Part shown: positions 32,274 to 37,032 of the stretch, in pieces | Numbering within the stretch: position 1 is the first letter of the stretch | Layout of the letters: every line of letters begins with the position of its first letter | Translations under genes and position numbers: made by a program | Assembly (NCBI GenBank): GCA_005799205.1 | Contig: SYHM01000036.1 | Span: 1-37,032 of the forward strand | From: Planctomycetia bacterium | GTDB lineage: Bacteria; Planctomycetota; Phycisphaerae; Phycisphaerales; SM1A02 | Length of the DNA: 37,032 nucleotides | Reading direction: 5' to 3' | Notes under the pieces: generated by a model | What the model was told of the DNA's origin: nothing | What the model saw: the letters and a program-made list of their open reading frames with translations, nothing else | Databases searched by the model: none

Positions 32274-32717
32274 TCACCCGCCGGTTGAACCAAATCCACC
32301 ACTGCCGCGCACTGTCTCCGTCAGCGTCGCACACTCCACGATGCACGCTCTCGCCACTGGCGCAATGACCAGCTGAGCCACACGCATCGATGGCTCCACC
32401 GTGAACGCGCTGCGACCGTGATTGATGAGCGCGACCCTCATCTCACCGCGATAGTCACTATCGACGGTGCCAGGCGCATTCGGAATCGAAATGCCGAACT
32501 TCGACGCGAGCCCGCTGCGAGGACGCACCTGCCCCTCAAACCCATGGGGAATCTCGAGCGCAAACCCGCATGGAATCATCGCGATCGCGCCTGCCTCGAT
32601 CACGAGTGGTTGGTCGATCGCTGCGTGGAGGTCTAACCCAGCGGCGTGTTCGCTCTGGTAGGCAGGAATGACCGCGAGCGGACTCAGTCGACGAAACTTC
32701 AGTTCAACCTCGTGCAT
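32274..32717 (-). CDS. dut: dUTP diphosphatase
   Basis: Hydrolyses dUTP to dUMP and pyrophosphate, keeping uracil out of DNA and feeding thymidylate synthesis. All five trimeric dUTPase motifs are visible in 147 residues: AAGLDLHA, RPRSGLA, GTVDSDYRGEMRV, RVAQLVI, and the C-terminal arm RGSGGFGSTG. ATG at 32717 was chosen because TACACT ends 6 nt upstream and the protein then has the family length; an upstream Met at 32759 would overlap the divergent gene's start. It converges on the PIG-L gene with 15 bp between. Confidence 0.95.
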   Translation of the reverse strand: MHEVELKFRRLSPLAVIPAYQSEHAAGLDLHAAIDQPLVIEAGAIAMIPCGFALEIPHGFEGQVRPRSGLASKFGISIPNAPGTVDSDYRGEMRVALINHGRSAFTVEPSMRVAQLVIAPVARACIVECATLTETVRGSGGFGSTGG

Positions 32718-32723
32718 CCCTCG

Positions 32724-32750
32724 AGTGTAGAGATCGACGCCAGCTAGCAT
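32724..32750. promoter_or_regulatory. Divergent -10 elements between dut and the zinc-ribbon gene
   Basis: The 40-bp gap between ATG codons holds TACACT on the minus strand (32729-32724, 6 nt before dut) and TAGCAT on the plus strand (32745-32750, 7 nt before 32758). There are 15 bp between them, no clear -35 and no convincing ribosome site. This mirrors the accA/proC gap. Confidence 0.45.
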
Positions 32751-32757
32751 CGATCTC

Positions 32758-33093
32758 ATGATCTGCGCCGTGATCGGGATTCTGCTCCTCGCAATCGTTG
32801 CGTGGCTCGCCGTGTCGGGACTGCGGATGCGAGACCTCGCTCGAGCGCCGGCAATTGCTTGCGGACGGTGTGGGCACTTTCTTGCACCCGATCAGCGGAG
32901 TTGCCCAGAATGCGGGACTGCGTGGGATGATGTATGGCTCGCACGACTTACGGCAGCCCGCGGCCGATCGGGGACTTATCGACTTGCTCTCGCGAGCGCA
33001 GTGTTGCTGCTCATCGCCGTCGGAATTGTCGCGGCGGTACTCCCGCTGATTACCTACCTCGATCGCGCGCCAACCGCGGCACCTCTTCGATAG
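32758..33093 (+). CDS. Small membrane protein with a zinc-ribbon
   Basis: The 111 residues have an N-terminal membrane helix (about 2-20), a treble CxxC-x(11)-CxxC zinc ribbon in CGRCGHFLAPDQRSCPECG (about 35-53), and a second helix (about 76-98). The ribbon lies between the helices, probably facing the cytoplasm. Such proteins are often annotated only as hypothetical; many planctomycetes have them with similar 'C-RCGY-L....CPECG' ribbons. Its 3' end overlaps the convergent oppD by 40 bp. Function is unknown. Confidence 0.75.
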   Translation: MICAVIGILLLAIVAWLAVSGLRMRDLARAPAIACGRCGHFLAPDQRSCPECGTAWDDVWLARLTAARGRSGTYRLALASAVLLLIAVGIVAAVLPLITYLDRAPTAAPLR

Positions 33094-34280
33094 TCAAGGT
33101 CGGCGCGCGGCGATGGATGCGCTTCGATGTGCGCTGTACGCCAACAGCCGACCCAGCGACCAGGCTCGATCTCGTGAAGGGCGTACGCGTCCCGACCTGG
33201 AACGACAGCTGGACGCTCGGTGGTGGGCGTGAATGGCCACCACGGGATGACCCCCCGCTCGAATCCAGGCAACTTCTTGAACTCCTGCGGATCGTTGACG
33301 ACATCCTCGACGGTCGTCAACCGTGCGCGGTGGTCGCGCAACCCTGGGATCGACTTGAAGAGCCCCCGCGTGTAGGGATGCAGCGGGCGCGCAAAGAGTT
33401 CTTCGACGCGCGCGTATTCGACGACGCGTCCCGCATACATCACACAGACGACATCGGCATTCTCTGCGACGACTCCGAGGTTGTGAGTGATCAGCATCAC
33501 TCCCATCCCGCGCGCGTGCTGAATCTCACCAAGCAATTCAAGAATCTGCGCTTGGATTGTGACATCGAGCGCAGTGGTTGGCTCATCCGCGAGGAGCAAC
33601 TTCGGATGGCATGCGAGCGCCATTGCAATCATGACTCGCTGGCGCATGCCACCTGAATATCGGTGCGGATAATCCGAGAGCAACTGAAGGCGTGCTCGGC
33701 GCATCCGTTCGGGAAGCGCTCCCTCGGCTGTAAGCAGTTCAGTGGGAGTTCGGCGCTGCGCTTCGACGTCGACCTTGAGCGCCGCAAGTTCGCGGCTGAA
33801 CCGGCCATCGAGTGGCTGATACATGCCGACCTCATCAAGCGCGCGCATCGCAATCTCAACCGCCTCATCGGGGCTCGCCTTCTGATGCAGCAGGATCGCC
33901 TCGAGAATCTGATCGCCGATCGAGTACACGGGATAGAGGCTGGTCCTCGGCTCTTGGAAGATCATCGCAATGTCACGCCCTCGCACAGCGAGCATCTCGC
34001 GTTCACTGAGCGAGAGCAGATCGCGTCCGTTCAGCAGAATTGTCCCGCCGTCGATTCGTCCTGGAGGACATGGGACGAGCTGCATGGTCGTCATCGCAGT
34101 CACACTCTTGCCGCAACCAGACTCGCCAACCACCGCGAGGGTTTGGTTGGGATGGATCGTCATTCCAACTCCTGCGACCGCAGCGATGCGTGGCCCTCCT
34201 CCTGAGTTGTCGAATGAGACTGCCAGATCAGCAACTTCAAGCAACGGTCGGGAGCAACTTGTTGCGTGTTCATCTGTCAT
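33054..34280 (-). CDS. Peptide/nickel-type ABC importer, ATP-binding protein (OppD/DppD-like)
   Basis: Cytoplasmic ATPase of a peptide-type importer. Walker A GESGCGKS, Q-loop FQEPRTSLYPVYSIGDQI, signature YSGGMRQRVMIAMALA, Walker B LLADEPTTALDVT and the C-terminal oligopeptide-transporter region ending in RWVGCW are typical. About 30 extra residues (LKVDVEAQRRTPTELLTAEG) interrupt the helical domain before the signature. ATG at 34280 shares one base with the oppC stop (TGATG). No OppF-type second ATPase follows; the next gene is convergent. Length 408 against the usual ~330. Confidence 0.9.
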   Translation of the reverse strand: MTDEHATSCSRPLLEVADLAVSFDNSGGGPRIAAVAGVGMTIHPNQTLAVVGESGCGKSVTAMTTMQLVPCPPGRIDGGTILLNGRDLLSLSEREMLAVRGRDIAMIFQEPRTSLYPVYSIGDQILEAILLHQKASPDEAVEIAMRALDEVGMYQPLDGRFSRELAALKVDVEAQRRTPTELLTAEGALPERMRRARLQLLSDYPHRYSGGMRQRVMIAMALACHPKLLLADEPTTALDVTIQAQILELLGEIQHARGMGVMLITHNLGVVAENADVVCVMYAGRVVEYARVEELFARPLHPYTRGLFKSIPGLRDHRARLTTVEDVVNDPQEFKKLPGFERGVIPWWPFTPTTERPAVVPGRDAYALHEIEPGRWVGCWRTAHIEAHPSPRADLDYRRGAAVGARSR

Positions 34281-35923
34281 CAGTGCGCTGCCTTCCGAAG
34301 TTTTGGATCGATCGCATCTCGCAGTGATCCACCGAGAATGTTGTACGCCAGGACCGAGAAGAAGATGGCTGCGCCTGGGAAGATCGCGAGCCACCAGACA
34401 AATGTCCCAGTCGTTCCAGTGGCACTCGACAACAGCTTGCCCCACGAAGCTTGGTTGTCGGGACCGAGCCCGAGATACGAAAGCGTTGCTTCCGCAATGA
34501 TCGCCCCGGCGATCGCAAAGCTCGCATCCACGAGCACGGGGGTGACTCCATTTGGAAGCATGTGGCGAAAGAGAATGGAGCGAAGTGGCAATCCAGAGGC
34601 GCGCGCACCCTGGACGAAGTCTTGGTGGCGCAGTTTCATGAACTCGGCACGCGTGAATCGCGCCGCACCTGTCCACGAGAGGCACCCAATGATTGCCATC
34701 ATCACGTAGGTGCTTCGCGGCAAGACTCCCGCTGCGACGATGAGCAAGAACAGCACAGGGACTGCCATGAAGATCTCGACCACGCGGAACAAGAGCAAGT
34801 CGACCTTTCCGCCGAAGTACCCCATGATCGATCCCATCGTGACACCGATGATGACGGCGATTCCCGTCGAGACAAACCCGACAGAAATCGAGAGCCTGCA
34901 CGCCCAGAGCAGTTGTGCAAGGACATCCGCGCCATTCGAATCGGTCCCGAGCAGAAACAGGTGCGCAGCAAATGGGCTCGCGAGGAGTGGCTTCCATTCG
35001 CGCTGCAATGACGCGCGCTGTCGCGCCACCTGCTCAACATCGCCACGCGCTCGTGCCGCGAGTTCTTCATTTCCGTCACGGTTCGCTTTCGCTACAGCCG
35101 CTGCGAAGCGATCAAACTCGCGCCCTGCGGCCGCGTCCTTCGCGACGTACGCGCGTGCCACACTCGTCATCGGAGGGACTGCGATCAACTCACTGCGCAA
35201 TCGATCCGGACTCCACGGAATCAGCGTGTAGACACAGCGAATCTTTCCAACAGCCTCATCGGTGACGTAACGGTCAAAGTCGACTGGCGACGACTGCCAG
35301 CGCGAACCAGCCGCGAGCGACACGGCGGCCAGCGCGAGCGTGACTGTCACAAGTCGCCCACGCGCTGAAAGCAGAAACGGAACCATGAATGCAAGCCCAG
35401 CAATCGGAAGCGCAATCACGGCTGCGCACATCACGCGCCGCCAGTGTCCCTGCGGATCTGCGATCCACCGTGCAAGCTCGCGCGTCCATCCTGTTCGTGT
35501 GGGTTCGTCGAGCCAGTCCGCGGCAACACTGGTGAGAACAATCGTGACGCCTGCGATGACTGCCATGACGACGAGCGCTCCGAGGCGCTCGCCGCGCGGC
35601 ATCGCCAAAGGAAGCGAAAGCCAAAGTCCTCCAGCGATCGCTCCGCAGAAGAGCAGAATGTCTGCGGCGGTCAGCGAGTCCCAGAGTGGCGATCGAGATG
35701 AAGTCACCGTTCCCCCTGGCCCAAGGACTTCAAGCCAGATTGGATTCGCATTCGCGATGAAGGGGGCGAACACCGCTCCCATCGCAACGAGACCGATCCA
35801 TGCGATCGCGAAGAGTGCTGGTCGACCCTTGAGAACTCTTGACCACGCATCAGCCCAAAAGCCGCGAGCCTCTGCCGCGCCGATCCCTCGCATCGCTTCG
35901 ACCCCTGAGATCGCGTCAGGCAT
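34280..35923 (-). CDS. Peptide/nickel-type ABC importer, permease (OppC-like, enlarged)
   Basis: The last ~240 residues are a standard binding-protein-dependent permease: FLLGTDSNGADVLAQLLWACRLS, the EAA-like loop with QGARASGLPLRSILFRHMLPN, and GDSLRDAxDPK-like end (GSLRDAIDPKLRK). Between the first membrane helix and this core lie about 230 extra residues with roughly four more hydrophobic segments (near 85-105, 115-140, 170-195, 200-215) and a charged helical region. Total is 547 residues against about 300 for OppC. ATG at 35923 overlaps the oppB stop by 8 bp. Core assignment is firm; the role of the insertion is unknown. Confidence 0.88.
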   Translation of the reverse strand: MPDAISGVEAMRGIGAAEARGFWADAWSRVLKGRPALFAIAWIGLVAMGAVFAPFIANANPIWLEVLGPGGTVTSSRSPLWDSLTAADILLFCGAIAGGLWLSLPLAMPRGERLGALVVMAVIAGVTIVLTSVAADWLDEPTRTGWTRELARWIADPQGHWRRVMCAAVIALPIAGLAFMVPFLLSARGRLVTVTLALAAVSLAAGSRWQSSPVDFDRYVTDEAVGKIRCVYTLIPWSPDRLRSELIAVPPMTSVARAYVAKDAAAGREFDRFAAAVAKANRDGNEELAARARGDVEQVARQRASLQREWKPLLASPFAAHLFLLGTDSNGADVLAQLLWACRLSISVGFVSTGIAVIIGVTMGSIMGYFGGKVDLLLFRVVEIFMAVPVLFLLIVAAGVLPRSTYVMMAIIGCLSWTGAARFTRAEFMKLRHQDFVQGARASGLPLRSILFRHMLPNGVTPVLVDASFAIAGAIIAEATLSYLGLGPDNQASWGKLLSSATGTTGTFVWWLAIFPGAAIFFSVLAYNILGGSLRDAIDPKLRKAAH

Positions 35924-37032
35924 ACGAGACTCTCGGATCTGCCAGGGCATAGAGGATGTCGGCAACGAGCAATGCGATCAAGCTGACGCAACCAACCATG
36001 ATGGTGTTCGCAAGCATGACCTCAGAATCATGCAGACTCACCGCCTCGAGCATGAGCGAACCCATTCCAGGAATGGAAAAAATCTTCTCGACAATCACGC
36101 TGCCAGAGAGCATCGCTGGAAAGATCGAGACAAACATTGTGATCAACGGCAGCAACGAGTTTCGAAAGACATGTCGCAGCACGATGTCGCGGCGCGAGAC
36201 TCCTTTGGCCTTTGCGGTGCGCACATAGTCCGCATTGAAGTTGTCGAGCATCGCCGCGCGCGTCTGACGCGAGAGGACCGCGAAGCCCGCATACACAAGG
36301 CAGACGACGGGAAGGACGAGATGCCATCCAAGATCGAGAATCCATCCAGGTTGAAAACCGCGATCGTCCCACCCAGGAAGGAATGCAATCGATGATGCGT
36401 TGGTCGCATGTAATCCTGCAACCGGAAAGAGACCGAGGTACTGCTGGTTCGCAAGGAACCCGACCGCGAGGACTCCAGCCCACACGACTGGAATCGACCA
36501 GAGCGCGATGAAGAGCCCGCCTGTCAGCACATCGAACCACGACCCACGCCGCGCGGCTGCGAGCATGCCAGTCGGAATCGCGACGAGGTAAATCAACGGG
36601 AACGCGATGAGGTTGATGAGCAGGGTGACTGGCAGCGCTTCCAGTATCAGGCTCGCCACGGGGCGATTCTTCGTGCGACTCCATCCCATGTCTGGAGCCC
36701 CGACTGAAAGCACTCCAGGAATCAGTGGAACACCCGCCTGCGCAAATGGAACAGCGCGAAAGCACAACGCGAGCGATGTCCGTGCAGTTGCGGCGGTGAC
36801 CTGCGCTGCAAGCGCTTCCTCTGCAGCAATCTGCACCACTCTCCATGCTGGAGCAGCGACATCGACGCGAAGTGCGCCCACGCTCGCTGCTGGAAGTTCT
36901 CCGCGTGCATCGACGAGTGCCGATTGATCTGTCGCTTCTGCGTACTTTGCGAGCGCAATTCGCAGTGTCGCGAGTGCGCCAACAAAACTTTCTCGTGCGG
37001 CACTGTTCTCTCGCGCAAGCATCCGATACTGC
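35916..37032 (-). CDS. Peptide/nickel-type ABC importer, permease (OppB-like), 5' end outside the window
   Basis: The frame stays open to the right edge, so the N-terminus is missing. The C-terminal ~260 residues have the OppB/DppB features: ALPVTLLINLIAFPL, a permease loop with YVRTAKAKGVSRRDIVLRHVFRN, IVEKIFSIPGMGSLMLEAV and the terminal DILYALADPRVSY. Before this lies at least 110 residues of Ala-rich, mostly soluble sequence, longer than the normal periplasmic loop. A substrate-binding protein gene is expected upstream, beyond position 37032. Gene order B-C-D is standard. Confidence 0.9.
   Translation of the reverse strand, partial: QYRMLARENSAARESFVGALATLRIALAKYAEATDQSALVDARGELPAASVGALRVDVAAPAWRVVQIAAEEALAAQVTAATARTSLALCFRAVPFAQAGVPLIPGVLSVGAPDMGWSRTKNRPVASLILEALPVTLLINLIAFPLIYLVAIPTGMLAAARRGSWFDVLTGGLFIALWSIPVVWAGVLAVGFLANQQYLGLFPVAGLHATNASSIAFLPGWDDRGFQPGWILDLGWHLVLPVVCLVYAGFAVLSRQTRAAMLDNFNADYVRTAKAKGVSRRDIVLRHVFRNSLLPLITMFVSIFPAMLSGSVIVEKIFSIPGMGSLMLEAVSLHDSEVMLANTIMVGCVSLIALLVADILYALADPRVSYA

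Noticed and set aside
34281..34997. Upstream extension of the oppD frame by about 240 codons
   Set aside because: It is a different frame of oppC; the ATPase starts naturally at 34280 in a stop/start overlap.
1..37032. Search for CRISPR arrays, insertion sequences, phage or defence genes
   Set aside because: No regularly spaced repeats, transposase-like motifs, terminal inverted repeats or known defence domains were seen.

Overview
The window looks like chromosomal core DNA from a planctomycete, most likely class Phycisphaerae. Four features point that way: two secreted proteins ending in dockerin-like tails (19847-21277 and 21412-23727), a short secreted protein ending in a PEP-CTERM-like 'PAPGAVALLGLAGL' plus Arg tail (18049-18699), a DUF2231/planctomycete-type cytochrome c/leucine-rich protein (12321-13763), and a dense set of small operons on both strands. 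Peptidoglycan genes (mltA, murG, ftsW, murD) are present. I see no insertion sequence, phage gene, CRISPR array, integron or restriction system, and no gene-free gap over 300 bases; the longest is 19582-19846.

Layout: tRNA-Ser(GGA) and truB diverge at the left edge. A minus-strand group follows, accA then a DksA-like gene and lspA. On the plus strand come proC with an ABC-2 exporter pair; mltA points the other way. tatA and a saccharopine-dehydrogenase-like gene lead to two unknown exported proteins (9546-12340). Converging on these is the cytochrome/LRR protein, followed by the ftsW-murG pair and divergent miaB. From 17.9 to 23.7 kb lies a cell-surface block: two related CTERM-type proteins, a dockerin protein and a dockerin-tailed metalloprotease. 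The first three carry their own intrinsic terminators. Then come two DUF4190-like membrane proteins, an MlaF-like ATPase, murD, a lipoprotein, ispF, an uncharacterised P-loop protein with a nucleoside-deoxyribosyltransferase-like tail, truA, a GT4 glycosyltransferase and a PIG-L deacetylase. Last are dut, divergent from a small zinc-ribbon membrane protein, and a minus-strand peptide/nickel-type ABC importer (oppB-oppC-oppD) running off the right edge.

The strongest unexplained signal is regulatory. At least eleven genes have a -10-like hexamer (T-A-N-N-N-T) ending only 6-9 bases before the start codon, with no ribosome-binding site. That is what leaderless mRNAs would look like. Genes inside operons lack it. 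Genes with a clear Shine-Dalgarno site either lack it or, as in tatA and the dksA-like gene, have their -10 farther upstream. Two of the divergent gene pairs pack both -10 elements into 36-40 bases, and tRNA-Ser/truB appear to share one -10. Among proteins, the best candidate for something undescribed is the P-loop/deoxyribosyltransferase-like fusion at 28450-29583. Next are the DksA-like protein with a histone-H1-like tail and the unknown exported pair at 9546-12340. I did not find a convincing new defence or mobile system.
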